Under the pieces are notes generated by a model that did not search any database, was not told the origin of the DNA, and saw only the letters and a list, made by a program, of their open reading frames with translations. Below, in pieces: positions 5,923 to 14,167 of a stretch of DNA of 64,000 bases. This DNA is from Bacillus pumilus (GTDB lineage Bacteria; Bacillota; Bacilli; Bacillales; Bacillaceae), in the NCBI RefSeq assembly GCF_038738535.1, contig NZ_CP046128.1:1426001-1490000 (forward strand). Reading direction: 5' to 3'. Both the position numbers and the translations under genes were made by a program. The number at the start of each line of letters is the position of its first letter. Position 1 is the stretch's first letter.

Positions 5923-7167
5923 ATGTCAATCTATCAACAGTTGTTAGCTCGAGAACGCAGTGGAGACCCGATCAAAGTAGGGATTATTGGAGCAGGCCAA
6001 ATGGGCTTTGGACTCATTTCACAAATTTCTAAAATTCCAGGCATGATTGTCGCTGGTGTTTGTGATATTCACCTTAGTGCAGCAGAAAAGGCAGCAAATT
6101 TCTACAAGCAGCATGCGAAGCCGCATCAAATGGTTGTCACAAATGATTACAGAGAAGTGATTCAATCAGATTTCGTGGAAGTTGTAGTAGATGCAACAGG
6201 TGTCCCAGAGGTCGGAGCAAACATTTCTTTGGAAGCGCTTAATTCGAAAAAACATCTCGTTCTTTTAAATGTAGAAGTTGATATTACTATCGGTTTGGTC
6301 ATGCATAAGTTATTCACAAATGCAGGGCTTGTTTACTCAGGATCAGCTGGAGACGAACCAGCAGCAACACTAGAATTATATGAATTTGCGAAAACAATGG
6401 GTCTTGAGGTGCTCGTTGCCGGGAAAGGAAAGAACAACCCATTCTTCCCAGAAGCAAATCCAGATACGTGTAAAGCAGAAGCAGATAGTAAACATATGAG
6501 TGCACATATGCTGGCTGCATTCCAGGACGGCACAAAAACAATGGCCGAAATGAACTTATTAAGTAATGCGACAGGGCTTCTGCCTGATAAAGTCGGTATG
6601 CACGGAGTCGAAGCGAATTTAGAGAATGTAGCAGATAAATTGAATCAAAAACAGCAAGGCGGCGTGCTGGATAACTTCGGAGTCGTTGAATATGTAAATG
6701 GACTTGCACCAGGCGTATTTGTCATCGTCAAGAGTGATCTTGAGCCAGTGGATGAAGAACTGCGCTATTTAAAAGTTGGAAAAGGTCCGCACTACACACT
6801 TTACCGTCCTTTCCACTTAGCCAGTCTTGAAACACCTGTCACCATCGCAAAAGCGGTCTTACAGCATGATTCATCCATCCACCCAATTGGTGTACCAGTG
6901 TCAGAAACAGTAGCTGTTGCGAAAAGAGAGATTAAAGCAGGGGAATCACTTGACGGAATTGGCGGGTACTCCGTAAGAGGTGTACTTGAAACACATCAAG
7001 ACATGAAAACGAACGGCCACATTCCAATTGGCTTAATCAGCGGAAAAGTCGTAGCGAAAAAAGACATCAAATTAGGACAATTCCTGACTCATGATGATGT
7101 AGAACTTGATTCAAACACAACGGTCTGGAAGCTGCGTTCATTACAAGATCATTTATTTCAATCATAA
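5923..7167 (+). CDS. NAD(P)-dependent oxidoreductase with C-terminal SAF domain
   Basis: This 414-aa protein has an N-terminal Rossmann fold (residues ~18-30, KVGIIGAGQMGFG). A middle domain similar to homoserine-dehydrogenase-like proteins is followed by a C-terminal SAF domain (about residues 345-405, GYSVRGVLETHQ ... HIPIGLISGKVVAKKDIKLGQFLTHDDVEL). Proteins of this type are usually annotated as predicted homoserine dehydrogenases or SAF-domain oxidoreductases. As first gene of a PTS operon it probably oxidises the phosphorylated polyol, taking the place of sorbitol-6-phosphate dehydrogenase, which is absent. The ATG at 5923 follows GAAAGGATG. The true substrate is unknown to me. Confidence 0.85.
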   Translation: MSIYQQLLARERSGDPIKVGIIGAGQMGFGLISQISKIPGMIVAGVCDIHLSAAEKAANFYKQHAKPHQMVVTNDYREVIQSDFVEVVVDATGVPEVGANISLEALNSKKHLVLLNVEVDITIGLVMHKLFTNAGLVYSGSAGDEPAATLELYEFAKTMGLEVLVAGKGKNNPFFPEANPDTCKAEADSKHMSAHMLAAFQDGTKTMAEMNLLSNATGLLPDKVGMHGVEANLENVADKLNQKQQGGVLDNFGVVEYVNGLAPGVFVIVKSDLEPVDEELRYLKVGKGPHYTLYRPFHLASLETPVTIAKAVLQHDSSIHPIGVPVSETVAVAKREIKAGESLDGIGGYSVRGVLETHQDMKTNGHIPIGLISGKVVAKKDIKLGQFLTHDDVELDSNTTVWKLRSLQDHLFQS

Positions 7168-7179
7168 GGACGTGAAGCT

Positions 7180-7611
7180 ATGGAAAAATTAGCAATCGTA
7201 CTTTGTATCATTCTCATTGTGCAGTATGGGTTATCTTTTATTCAAATCAAGTACTACCGCAAGAGCATGGATTCACTTATTGATGACTACAAAGGGAAGC
7301 AAGGCTATCACTTGTTTTCGGGAATGGAACGGCGCAAAGTTGGCCCTGGAGCCATAGCGCTCATCATTGTGGATGAATCTTATATCATTCAAAAATGCCA
7401 TGTGCTTGGCGGTGTGTCGATCTTATCTAAATTTAAAGAAGTTCCTTCATATGAAGGAAAGCATGTTGGTGCAGTGCTAGACGAGCACCATATGATGAAG
7501 CAGACATTGAAAAAACGCAAAAAGGGGCCAGCTGTCATGCACGCACTTTCCATGGCGGCTGAACAAGCACTTGTCTCGATTTCGAAAAAAAATATAACAA
7601 ATGTGAACTAG
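7180..7611 (+). CDS. gutM: GutM/SrlM-type glucitol operon activator-like protein
   Basis: This 143-aa protein has one N-terminal membrane segment (residues ~4-21, LAIVLCIILIVQYGLSFIQ). The rest is a basic soluble part with the GutM-type core (GYHLFSGMERRKVGPGAIALIIVDE...VLGGVSILSKF). GutM was described as an activator in the E. coli glucitol operon and nearly always travels with glucitol-family PTS genes. It starts 12 bp after the oxidoreductase stop and is followed 18 bp later by the PTS IIC gene, so it is co-transcribed. Its last codons overlap an 11/12 match to the operator motif (7595-7606). Confidence 0.85.
   Translation: MEKLAIVLCIILIVQYGLSFIQIKYYRKSMDSLIDDYKGKQGYHLFSGMERRKVGPGAIALIIVDESYIIQKCHVLGGVSILSKFKEVPSYEGKHVGAVLDEHHMMKQTLKKRKKGPAVMHALSMAAEQALVSISKKNITNVN
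7595..7606 (+). promoter_or_regulatory. Possible internal operator in gutM 3' end
   Basis: TAACAAATGTGA matches 11 of 12 bases of the operator TAACAAATGTTA seen before both transcription units of this block. It lies inside the last codons of gutM, just before the PTS IIC ribosome site. It could be an auxiliary operator or a chance match in AT-rich DNA. Confidence 0.35.
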
Positions 7612-7629
7612 AGAAAGGGGAGATGAAAC

Positions 7630-8160
7630 ATGGAATGGATTCAATGGTTTGGAGAGCACTTTATCGGAATGTTTGAAGCCGGTGGAAAGCAATTCATGGG
7701 TCTTGTTACAGGCATCGTTCCAACGCTTGTTGTGTTACTTACTTTCACTTATGCTGTCATGAAGTTTATTGGAGAAGAGCGAGTGAATAGAGCGATCCAG
7801 TTTGCAGCGAAATATACGATTTTGCGCTATACGTTAATGCCGATCTTATCTGTTCTTATTTTGACAAACCCAATGGCTTATACGTTTGGCCGCTTCTTAC
7901 CTGAAAAACAAAAACCAGCATTCTATGATTCAGCTGTTTCATTTGTTCATCCGGTGACATCACTGTTCCCGTATGCCAACGCAGGAGAACTGTTTGTCTA
8001 CTTAGGGATTGCAAACGGGATTAAAGAAGCAGGATATTCAATGTCAGAACTTGCTGTTCGTTACTTCTTAGTCGGGATCGTCGTCATTTTACTTCGCGGT
8101 ATTATTACTGAATGGATTACAAAATACTTGGCAGGAAAAATGAAAGCGAATTCACAATAG
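7630..8160 (+). CDS. srlA: PTS glucitol/sorbitol-family transporter, IIC component
   Basis: This 176-aa integral membrane protein has several hydrophobic spans ([42 protein letters not shown] and [19 protein letters not shown]). The conserved features of SrlA/GutA are visible: [12 protein letters not shown]-like start, GIVPTLVVL and [23 protein letters not shown]. With the IIBC protein downstream it forms the membrane channel of the PTS. The ATG at 7630 follows AAAGGGGAG. The gene symbol denotes family membership only; the transported polyol may not be sorbitol. Confidence 0.88.
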   Translation: MEWIQWFGEHFIGMFEAGGKQFMGLVTGIVPTLVVLLTFTYAVMKFIGEERVNRAIQFAAKYTILRYTLMPILSVLILTNPMAYTFGRFLPEKQKPAFYDSAVSFVHPVTSLFPYANAGELFVYLGIANGIKEAGYSMSELAVRYFLVGIVVILLRGIITEWITKYLAGKMKANSQ

Positions 8161-8173
8161 GGGAGGGTTAGAC

Positions 8174-9184
8174 ATGACAAACCACAAAGTATTTGTTGCA
8201 AAAGGTGCTGGCGGATGGGGAAAAGGCTTAGAGCTTGAACCGACTGGTAAAAGAAGAAAGGTTGTTTCCATTACAGGGGGAGGCATTCACCCAGTTGCTC
8301 GTAAAATTGCAGAAATGACAGGGACAGAAGCATGTGACGGCTTTAAAAACTCGATACCAGAAGATGAAATGATGTGTGTTGTCATTGACTGCGGTGGAAC
8401 CGCGCGAATCGGACTGTATCCAATGAAGCGCATTCCAACTGTAGACGTTTTGGCTTCCTCTCCTTCTGGACCGCTTGCAAAACATATTACAGAGGATATC
8501 TTCGTATCAGGCGTAACAGAAAAGGATATTTCCTTTGCGGAAGCATCTGATGGTGAGGCGAAAGTAGAAGGTCAAGAAAACAGTGAGCCGATTGACAAAG
8601 AGAATTTCAAAGAAACCTATTCAAAACTGAAAGAGGAAAATATCGAGCGTCAGGAAAAAGGTAATTTCCTCATGAGATTCTCAAGAGGAATCGGGAAAGT
8701 CACCGGTACGTTCTATCAGGCTGGCCGTGATTCCGTTGATATGCTTTTGAAAAACATTATTCCATTCATGGCATTTGTCAGTATGTTAATTGGAATTATC
8801 AATTATACAAAAATCGGTGACTTGATTGCTCATTTTCTATCGCCACTGGCAGGATCTATATGGGGGCTCTTACTGCTCGTCGTGGTCTGTACATTGCCGT
8901 TCCTATCGCCTGTCTTAGGACCTGGAGCAGTCATTGCACAAGTCATCGGTGTTCTCATTGGTAGTCAAATTGCACTAGGGAATATCCCGCCTCAATTTGC
9001 ACTCCCTGCACTATTTGCCATCAACGGTCAAGTAGGGTGTGATTTCATTCCAGTTGGGCTGTCACTTGGTGAAGCGAAGCCGGAAACGGTACAATATGGG
9101 GTACCAGCTGTTTTGTATAGCCGTCTCATTACAGGGGTTCTATCTGTTGTGATCGCATACGTTGCCAGCTTCGGTATGTATTAA
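8174..9184 (+). CDS. srlE: PTS glucitol/sorbitol-family transporter, IIBC component
   Basis: This 336-aa protein has an N-terminal cytosolic IIB domain ([43 protein letters not shown]...[23 protein letters not shown]). A charged linker follows (residues ~115-160), and then a IIC2-type membrane domain ([26 protein letters not shown] ... [28 protein letters not shown] ... [23 protein letters not shown]). The order and motifs match SrlE/GutE. It receives phosphate from the IIA protein encoded next and passes it to the incoming polyol. RBS GGGGAGGG precedes the ATG. It is 13 bp after srlA and clearly in the same operon. Confidence 0.9.
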   Translation: MTNHKVFVAKGAGGWGKGLELEPTGKRRKVVSITGGGIHPVARKIAEMTGTEACDGFKNSIPEDEMMCVVIDCGGTARIGLYPMKRIPTVDVLASSPSGPLAKHITEDIFVSGVTEKDISFAEASDGEAKVEGQENSEPIDKENFKETYSKLKEENIERQEKGNFLMRFSRGIGKVTGTFYQAGRDSVDMLLKNIIPFMAFVSMLIGIINYTKIGDLIAHFLSPLAGSIWGLLLLVVVCTLPFLSPVLGPGAVIAQVIGVLIGSQIALGNIPPQFALPALFAINGQVGCDFIPVGLSLGEAKPETVQYGVPAVLYSRLITGVLSVVIAYVASFGMY

Positions 9185-9210
9185 ACGTATTAAAGGAGGA
9201 ATCGAGATAC

Positions 9211-9567
9211 ATGGTAACACAATCTGTCGTAAAAGAAATCGGGATCTTAGTCCCGCAATTTAAAGAAGATAAGCTGATTGTTTTATTTGGACCCGCAGCG
9301 CCGCAGGAATTAAGAGATATGTCCGTCATTCATGAGTTCGAACATTTAGAAGAAGAGCCGCTGAAGCTGGGCGGTACCATTCAAGTGGGCGATCAAACGT
9401 ACACGATCACAGCCCTCGGCAATAAAGCAAATGACAACTTTAAAGAGCTCGGCCATATTTCGATCTACTTCCAAGAGCCGTTTGATGATGTATTACCGGG
9501 AGCTGTCTTTGCATCTCCGCACAAGTTTCCTGATATAAAAGAAGGCGTACGAATTGAAATTTCGTAA
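9211..9567 (+). CDS. srlB: PTS glucitol/sorbitol-family transporter, IIA component
   Basis: This 118-aa soluble protein belongs to the PTSIIA-gutA family, accepting phosphate from HPr and passing it to the IIB domain of the preceding gene product. Candidate phosphorylation His residues are in MSVIHEFEHLEEEPLKLGG (His41, His45); I cannot decide between them. It has the family features GGTIQVGDQTYTITALGNKANDNFKELGHISIYF and a length close to that of E. coli SrlB. Its RBS is AAAGGAGG. It is the last gene of the block, followed by a strong terminator. No sorbitol-6-phosphate dehydrogenase gene accompanies it. Confidence 0.9.
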   Translation: MVTQSVVKEIGILVPQFKEDKLIVLFGPAAPQELRDMSVIHEFEHLEEEPLKLGGTIQVGDQTYTITALGNKANDNFKELGHISIYFQEPFDDVLPGAVFASPHKFPDIKEGVRIEIS

Positions 9568-9572
9568 CGATA

Positions 9573-9610
9573 AAGAAAAGCTGTTCCGTAAAAGGAGCAG
9601 CTTTTCTTAT
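9573..9610 (+). terminator. Terminator of polyol PTS operon
   Basis: A 15-bp stem (AAGAAAAGCTGTTCC against GGAGCAGCTTTTCTT, one G-U pair) with a 6-nt loop starts 6 bases after the srlB stop. The descending arm is T-rich. It marks the downstream edge of the accessory block. Confidence 0.88.
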
Positions 9611-9694
9611 GTGAGGTTTACCAGAAAGAGCAATTGCGATATGCTGTAAACATTCATTATTTGTTTATTCAGAATTTTTACTCAGGGGGAAATG

Positions 9695-10474
9695 ATGGTG
9701 TCACTTGAATTGAAGGATGTTTCTTTAAAACGAAATGGGAAATGGCTGCTGCAATCTGTTGACTGGCAGGTGAACAAAGAGGAGCACTGGGTGCTTTACG
9801 GTTTAAATGGTGCGGGAAAAACCGCTTTATTAAATATGCTCTGCTCATATTACTTCCCCACGTCAGGTGAGATGACCGTGCTGGGACATGTCTTTGGCAA
9901 GGAGGCGCTTGGCGAAAAGCTCAGGAAGAAAATTGGCCTCATTTCTGCGGGACTTGAAAAGAAACTGCACAGAGACGACAATGCATTTGAAATAGTTCTC
10001 AGCGGAGCATTTGCTTCGATCGGGCTTTATGAAACCCCGACAGATGAGATAAGAGAGAAAGCCATTGATCTATTAAAAGCATTTGGTTCATTCAAATATG
10101 CGAACCGGACATATGAAACACTCTCACAAGGAGAAAAGCAAAAAGTCCTGATTGCGAGGGCTTTAATGAATGATCCCAAGCTCTTGATTTTAGATGAGCC
10201 TGTGACGGGTCTTGATTTTTTAGCAAGAGAACAGGTGCTGGAGACCATCTCATTCATTGCTTCAAAGCCTGATGCGCCTACTTTACTTTATACGACCCAT
10301 CATGCAGAAGAGATTTTGCCTGTTTTTCAGCACACCTTATTATTAAAAGATGGGACTGTTTTTGATCAAGGAGAAACAAAAGAGATGATGACAAGCGATT
10401 TGCTTTCTTCCTTCTTTGAATGTCCGGTAGATGTGATGTGGAGAAATGGCCGTCCTCACTTAAGTAAATTGTAG
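9695..10474 (+). CDS. ylmA: ABC transporter ATP-binding protein YlmA
   Basis: This is an ABC-type ATPase of ~259 aa. It has Walker A GLNGAGKTALLN (near residue 40), the signature LSQGEKQKVLIARAL, and Walker B LLILDEPVTGLD with the switch His in TTHHAEE. There is no membrane domain and no permease gene nearby, so its partner is unknown. Three possible starts (ATG 9692, ATG 9695, GTG 9698) follow CAGGGGG; I chose the middle one on spacing. In B. subtilis ylmA directly follows sigG. Here the polyol block separates them. Confidence 0.88.
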   Translation: MVSLELKDVSLKRNGKWLLQSVDWQVNKEEHWVLYGLNGAGKTALLNMLCSYYFPTSGEMTVLGHVFGKEALGEKLRKKIGLISAGLEKKLHRDDNAFEIVLSGAFASIGLYETPTDEIREKAIDLLKAFGSFKYANRTYETLSQGEKQKVLIARALMNDPKLLILDEPVTGLDFLAREQVLETISFIASKPDAPTLLYTTHHAEEILPVFQHTLLLKDGTVFDQGETKEMMTSDLLSSFFECPVDVMWRNGRPHLSKL

Positions 10475-10490
10475 ATGAAAGAAACTATTG

Positions 10491-10520
10491 GTCTGTATCC
10501 CTGCTTTTCCATCATACATA
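10491..10520 (+). promoter_or_regulatory. Possible sigma-E-type promoter of ylmC
   Basis: CATACATA (10513-10520) resembles a sigma-E -10 region, and CTGTATC about 13 bp upstream could be the -35. The ylmC/ymxH family is sporulation-associated in B. subtilis, which fits. This is pattern-level evidence only. Confidence 0.4.
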
Positions 10521-10553
10521 TTATAGTAGAAAACGAAAGGCGGGGAAGGACAG

Positions 10554-10790
10554 ATGATCAGTATTTCTGAATTCCAAATCAAGGATGTCGTCGATGTGTC
10601 GAGCGGAAAAAAACTAGGCACCATTGGGGACATTGATATTAATGTCACGAGCGGTAAAATACAAGCGATCATTATCGGCGGCACAGGTAAAATGATGGGA
10701 TTTTTCGGAAAAGAAGAGGAAATGATTGTGCCGTGGCGAAATATAGTAAAAATTGGCGAAGATGTGATACTTGTCCGATTGTCTTCTTAA
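10554..10790 (+). CDS. ylmC: YlmC/YmxH family sporulation protein (PRC-barrel)
   Basis: This small 78-aa protein is made of one PRC-barrel-like domain (SEFQIKDVVDVSSGKKLGTIGDIDINVTSGKIQAIIIGG ... EEMIVPWRNIVKIGEDVILVRL). The family is conserved in endospore formers and is paralogous to YmxH; its molecular function is not known. The ATG at 10554 follows GGGGAAGG. It is separated from ylmA by 79 bp containing a sigma-E-like promoter. The 237-bp gap to pgeF holds a candidate sigma-A promoter (extended -10 TGGTAAAAT at 10975-10983) but no clear terminator. Confidence 0.9.
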   Translation: MISISEFQIKDVVDVSSGKKLGTIGDIDINVTSGKIQAIIIGGTGKMMGFFGKEEEMIVPWRNIVKIGEDVILVRLSS

Positions 10791-10974
10791 AATTCGTATA
10801 ACTCCTCAATGAATTATTCAATGATCCTTAAAATAAGCTCTCCATTCTTAGCAAACAATGTCTTTTTCGGGTAAAAAGATTACGTTTTCATATCAATTTG
10901 AAAAAAAACCTGTAGAAAGGGCACATTTGAGTGTAATATTTAATGAATCCCACTAACTGTCTACGCATGTCTTG

Positions 10975-10983
10975 TGGTAAAAT
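10975..10983 (+). promoter_or_regulatory. Extended -10 promoter candidate for pgeF-ylmE-sepF
   Basis: TGGTAAAAT is an extended -10 element; the -35 region 17 bp upstream (AACTGT) is weak. It sits ~45 bp before the pgeF start codon. The remaining sequence between 10791 and 10974 is AT-rich, with no feature that I can name. Confidence 0.45.
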
Positions 10984-11027
10984 AGGAGCGAAATAAAGAG
11001 AGATGAATGAAAGGTGGGAGGGCAGCT

Positions 11028-11867
11028 TTGACACACAAATATGACCCCTTTCAGCAGAAATCACCTTATGCAATGACCATTCATGATTGGACGAACATGA
11101 CATGTTCTGGTAAAGAGGTATTGGCCGGATTTACGACAAAAAATGGCGGCTTCAGCCTTTCTCCATATCAATCATTGAACACTGGACTCCATGTAGGAGA
11201 TGATGCTTCTAGTGTCCAAATGAATCGTCAAGTCATAGCAGATGCTACTGCTGTGCCGCTCTCTGATTGGGTGTTTGCAGACCAAACACACGATGACCGC
11301 ATCAAGAAAGTCACCAAGGAGCAAAGAGGAAGAGGAAGTCTTCATTATCATGAGGCACTGCCTGGAACAGACGGTTTATATACGTCTGAACCGAACATGA
11401 TGCTCGCTCTTTGTTTCGCCGATTGTGTTCCGCTTTATTTTCTAGCTCCGCAAAATGGACTCATCGGAACAGCCCATGCCGGATGGAAAGGAACCGTCAA
11501 GCAAATTGGTGCAAAGATGGTAGATCTATGGGTCAACCAAGAAGGTGCCAAGACCGATCAAATACAAGTCGTCATTGGACCATCCATTGGCAGCTGCTGC
11601 TACATAGTCGATGACGTGGTCATGGATCAAGTGAAACAGCTTCCCTTTTCAACAGAGGATGTGTATTCCGAGATTTCACAGGGACAATATAAATTAGACT
11701 TGAAAACATTAAACAAAAACGTATTGCTTCATGCAGGGATGAAAGAAGAAAACATACATGTCAGTTCGATGTGCACAAGCTGCAGTGATCAGCTTTTCTT
11801 CTCACACCGCCGTGATCAAGGGAAAACAGGACGTATGATGTCTTTTGTCGGGTTTAAGGAGGCATAA
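11028..11867 (+). CDS. pgeF: Peptidoglycan editing factor PgeF / purine nucleoside-active multicopper-like protein YlmD
   Basis: This is a 279-aa YfiH/laccase-domain protein. The metal/active-site signatures are visible: LCFADCVPLYFL, GTAHAGWKGTVKQI and the C-terminal CTSCSDQLFFSHRRDQGKTGRMMSFVG. Family members act on purine nucleosides and, in E. coli, help keep L-Ser out of peptidoglycan stems. I chose TTG at 11028 as the start because GGGAGGG lies 7 nt upstream. The in-frame ATG at 11007 has no ribosome site and would place the Shine-Dalgarno inside the gene. It is followed immediately by ylmE. Confidence 0.9.
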   Translation: MTHKYDPFQQKSPYAMTIHDWTNMTCSGKEVLAGFTTKNGGFSLSPYQSLNTGLHVGDDASSVQMNRQVIADATAVPLSDWVFADQTHDDRIKKVTKEQRGRGSLHYHEALPGTDGLYTSEPNMMLALCFADCVPLYFLAPQNGLIGTAHAGWKGTVKQIGAKMVDLWVNQEGAKTDQIQVVIGPSIGSCCYIVDDVVMDQVKQLPFSTEDVYSEISQGQYKLDLKTLNKNVLLHAGMKEENIHVSSMCTSCSDQLFFSHRRDQGKTGRMMSFVGFKEA

Positions 11868-12563
11868 GTGCAATTGAATGTACGAGAGAATCTCAGACAA
11901 ATAAATGAACAAATAAACGAAGCATGTAAAAGAGCCGGCCGGAACCCAGTGGATGTATCGGTCGTCGCTGTCACAAAGTATGTCTCGATTGAGCGAGCAC
12001 AAGAAGCCAAGGAAGCAGGAATTTTGCACTTTGGAGAAAATCGTGACCAAGGGTTACTTGAAAAACAAGCGGCCATAACCGATGAAAGCATTAGCTGGCA
12101 CTTCATCGGCAGTTTACAAACACGAAAAGTAAAATCTGTCATTCAAACAATTGACTACTTACATTCGCTCGACAGGATGTCTCTTGCGAATGAAATTGAA
12201 AAAAGAGCGGATCACACGGTTCGCTGTTTTGTACAGGTAAACACATCGCTGGAGGAGTCAAAACACGGCTTACAAAGTGAAGACGTGATTCCATTTGTGA
12301 AGCAGCTCGCTGATTTCAAAAAGATTGAAATTGCTGGACTGATGACGATGGCTCCATTTACAGATGATCACACTGTGATACGAAACTGCTTTAAAACATT
12401 AAAAAATCTTCAAGAAGAAGTAAAACATCTTAACCAAGTAAATGCACCTTGTCAGCATTTATCGATGGGCATGTCAAATGATTTTGAAATCGCAATTGAA
12501 GAAGGTGCGACATTCGTTCGGATTGGCTCTTCACTTGTTGGAAATGAAACAGGAGGTGCGTGA
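11868..12563 (+). CDS. ylmE: YggS-family PLP-binding protein YlmE
   Basis: This 231-aa PLP homeostasis protein has an alanine-racemase-like N-terminal barrel. The PLP-lysine segment is [15 protein letters not shown], followed by [33 protein letters not shown] and the C-terminal phosphate-binding [27 protein letters not shown]. It binds PLP but has no known catalytic role. The GTG at 11868 starts directly after the pgeF stop (no gap) with AAGGAGG upstream. Its position between pgeF and sepF is conserved in Firmicutes. Confidence 0.95.
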   Translation: MQLNVRENLRQINEQINEACKRAGRNPVDVSVVAVTKYVSIERAQEAKEAGILHFGENRDQGLLEKQAAITDESISWHFIGSLQTRKVKSVIQTIDYLHSLDRMSLANEIEKRADHTVRCFVQVNTSLEESKHGLQSEDVIPFVKQLADFKKIEIAGLMTMAPFTDDHTVIRNCFKTLKNLQEEVKHLNQVNAPCQHLSMGMSNDFEIAIEEGATFVRIGSSLVGNETGGA

Positions 12564-12564
12564 C

Positions 12565-13023
12565 ATGAGCATAAAAAATAAGTTTAAAAGCTTTTTCACT
12601 CTCGACGATGAAGAGTATGAGTACGAATATATTGATGAAGAAAGAGAACCAGTCCAAGAAGAAAAAGGAACGAAGGACAAAGCGGCATTTCAAGAGCGTC
12701 CGCAGACTGGAAAACAAAATGTCGTCAGCTTGCAAAGCTTGCAGAAATCCTCTAAAGTGGTGTTAAGTGAGCCGCGTGTTTATGCAGAAGCGCAAGAGAT
12801 TGCAGACCATATTAAAAACAGACGTGCAGTCGTCGTGAATTTGCAGCGCATTCAGCACGATCAAGCAAAGCGAATCATTGACTTCTTAAGCGGAACTGTT
12901 TATGCAATCGGTGGAGACATCCAGCGCATTGGCTCGAATATATTCCTCTGCACACCTGATAATGTGGATGTATCTGGCACAATATCAGAACTTTTGACAG
13001 AGGAAGAACCTCAGAGGTGGTAA
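12565..13023 (+). CDS. sepF: Cell division protein SepF
   Basis: This 152-aa FtsZ-binding protein organises FtsZ filaments at the septum. It has an N-terminal amphipathic membrane-binding segment ([13 protein letters not shown]), an acidic linker rich in Glu and Tyr, and a C-terminal SepF core ([67 protein letters not shown]). The ATG at 12565 has AGGAGGTG ahead and follows ylmE by one base. An upstream in-frame ATG at 12442 lies within ylmE and is rejected. Confidence 0.96.
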   Translation: MSIKNKFKSFFTLDDEEYEYEYIDEEREPVQEEKGTKDKAAFQERPQTGKQNVVSLQSLQKSSKVVLSEPRVYAEAQEIADHIKNRRAVVVNLQRIQHDQAKRIIDFLSGTVYAIGGDIQRIGSNIFLCTPDNVDVSGTISELLTEEEPQRW

Positions 13024-13029
13024 ATCAAA

Positions 13030-13311
13030 GTGATTTTATATTACATTTTCCAGCTTTTACAGACTGTATTAACGATTTACTCATTCGCGATTATTATTTA
13101 CATCTTTATGTCATGGGTGCCATCTGCAAGAGAAACATCGATTGGGCGTTTTCTGACAAATATTTGCGAACCGTATTTAGAACCATTTCGTAAAATTATT
13201 CCGCCAATTGGCATGATTGACATCTCGCCAATTGTGGCATTGCTTGTGATTCGTTTTGCATCATCATATGGACTAACTGGTCTTTACAATATGATTGTAC
13301 GCTTCATGTAG
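13030..13311 (+). CDS. ylmG: YggT-family membrane protein YlmG
   Basis: This 93-aa membrane protein has two hydrophobic spans ([24 protein letters not shown] and [26 protein letters not shown]), with [31 protein letters not shown] between them. It is the YggT/YlmG family, linked by context to division and cell shape. The GTG start at 13030 is 6 bp after the sepF stop, with AGAGGTGG overlapping the end of sepF, so the two are coupled. The 53-bp gap to ylmH is GC-rich but does not form a clean terminator. Confidence 0.93.
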   Translation: MILYYIFQLLQTVLTIYSFAIIIYIFMSWVPSARETSIGRFLTNICEPYLEPFRKIIPPIGMIDISPIVALLVIRFASSYGLTGLYNMIVRFM

Positions 13312-13364
13312 ACAGGCTGCCGGGCTTGGCGCTGCCAGGCTCTTTTACATAAGAGGGGAACAAT

Positions 13365-14141
13365 ATGAGCGATATTTATCAACATTTTAGAAAAGACGAA
13401 CAGCCATTTGTCGACCAAGTGTTAGGCTGGAAAAAAATCGCACTCGACCAGTATCGAATGAAATTAACAGACTTTCTTGATCCGCGTGAGCAGTTTATTA
13501 CCGAGTCCGTCATCCAGCATGCTGATGAGCTTGGGATCATGTTTTTTGGCGGGTATGAAGGAGCGGAGCGCAAAAGAGCTCTCATTTATCCTGAATATTT
13601 AGAACCGGCTACTCAGGATGTTGAGCTGTCTTATTTTCAGGTGAATTATGCGAAAAAGTTTATTTCCTTAGAACACCCGAAGCTTCTCGGCTCACTGATT
13701 GGGACAGGCTTGAAGCGTCAAAAATTCGGAGATCTGTTATTTTCAGAGGAAGATGTGCAGTTTATTTGTACAAGTGATGTCGCTGATTTTGTGCGGGCGC
13801 AGCTGACGCATGTCGGCAGAGCCTCCGTTTCATTAGAGGAAATCACGCAGGCAGATTTAAAACCGGTTATGAGCAAGACTGACATCAAAGAAGATACTAT
13901 TTCTTCACTGCGGCTTGATGCGGTATGTGCTGCAATCAGCCGTCAGTCTCGGCAAAAGGCACAGCTTTTGGTCAAAAATGGGCTTGTCAAAGTTAATTGG
14001 AAAGTCACTGAGGACCCTTCCTTTACAATCGGCGAAGGCGATCAGCTCTCTGTACGGGGATTTGGCCGATTTAGCTTGAAAACGATTGATGGGAAGACCA
14101 AAAAAGATAAATTTAAAGTAACATTTGAGCTTCTGACATAA
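13365..14141 (+). CDS. ylmH: S4-domain RNA-binding protein YlmH
   Basis: This is a 258-aa protein. The N-terminal ~170 residues are the YlmH-specific domain (FRKDEQPFVDQVLGWKKIALDQYRMKLTDFLDPREQ). A C-terminal S4 RNA-binding domain follows (SLRLDAVCAAISRQSRQKAQLLVKNGLVKVNWKV ... LSVRGFGRFSLKTIDGKTKKDK). In B. subtilis YlmH binds ribosome/50S-tRNA complexes and works alongside RqcH in rescue; rqcH itself is in this window at 38011-39720. RBS is AGAGGGG before ATG 13365. The gene lies between ylmG and divIVA, as in other Bacillus. Confidence 0.94.
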   Translation: MSDIYQHFRKDEQPFVDQVLGWKKIALDQYRMKLTDFLDPREQFITESVIQHADELGIMFFGGYEGAERKRALIYPEYLEPATQDVELSYFQVNYAKKFISLEHPKLLGSLIGTGLKRQKFGDLLFSEEDVQFICTSDVADFVRAQLTHVGRASVSLEEITQADLKPVMSKTDIKEDTISSLRLDAVCAAISRQSRQKAQLLVKNGLVKVNWKVTEDPSFTIGEGDQLSVRGFGRFSLKTIDGKTKKDKFKVTFELLT

Positions 14142-14167
14142 CGAACTTGAATCTGGAGGTGGCGAGG

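Noticed and set aside
7630-9567. Calling the PTS a sorbitol transporter
   Set aside because: Only the protein family is glucitol/sorbitol. There is no sorbitol-6-phosphate dehydrogenase and the linked oxidoreductase is of another type, so the substrate is left open.
4416-9610. A prophage or IS-borne origin for the polyol block
   Set aside because: No integrase, transposase, tRNA attachment site or flanking direct repeat was seen at its edges.
13312-13350. GC-rich stretch between ylmG and ylmH as a terminator
   Set aside because: GCTGCC occurs twice as a direct repeat rather than an inverted repeat, and no convincing stem with a T-tract forms.
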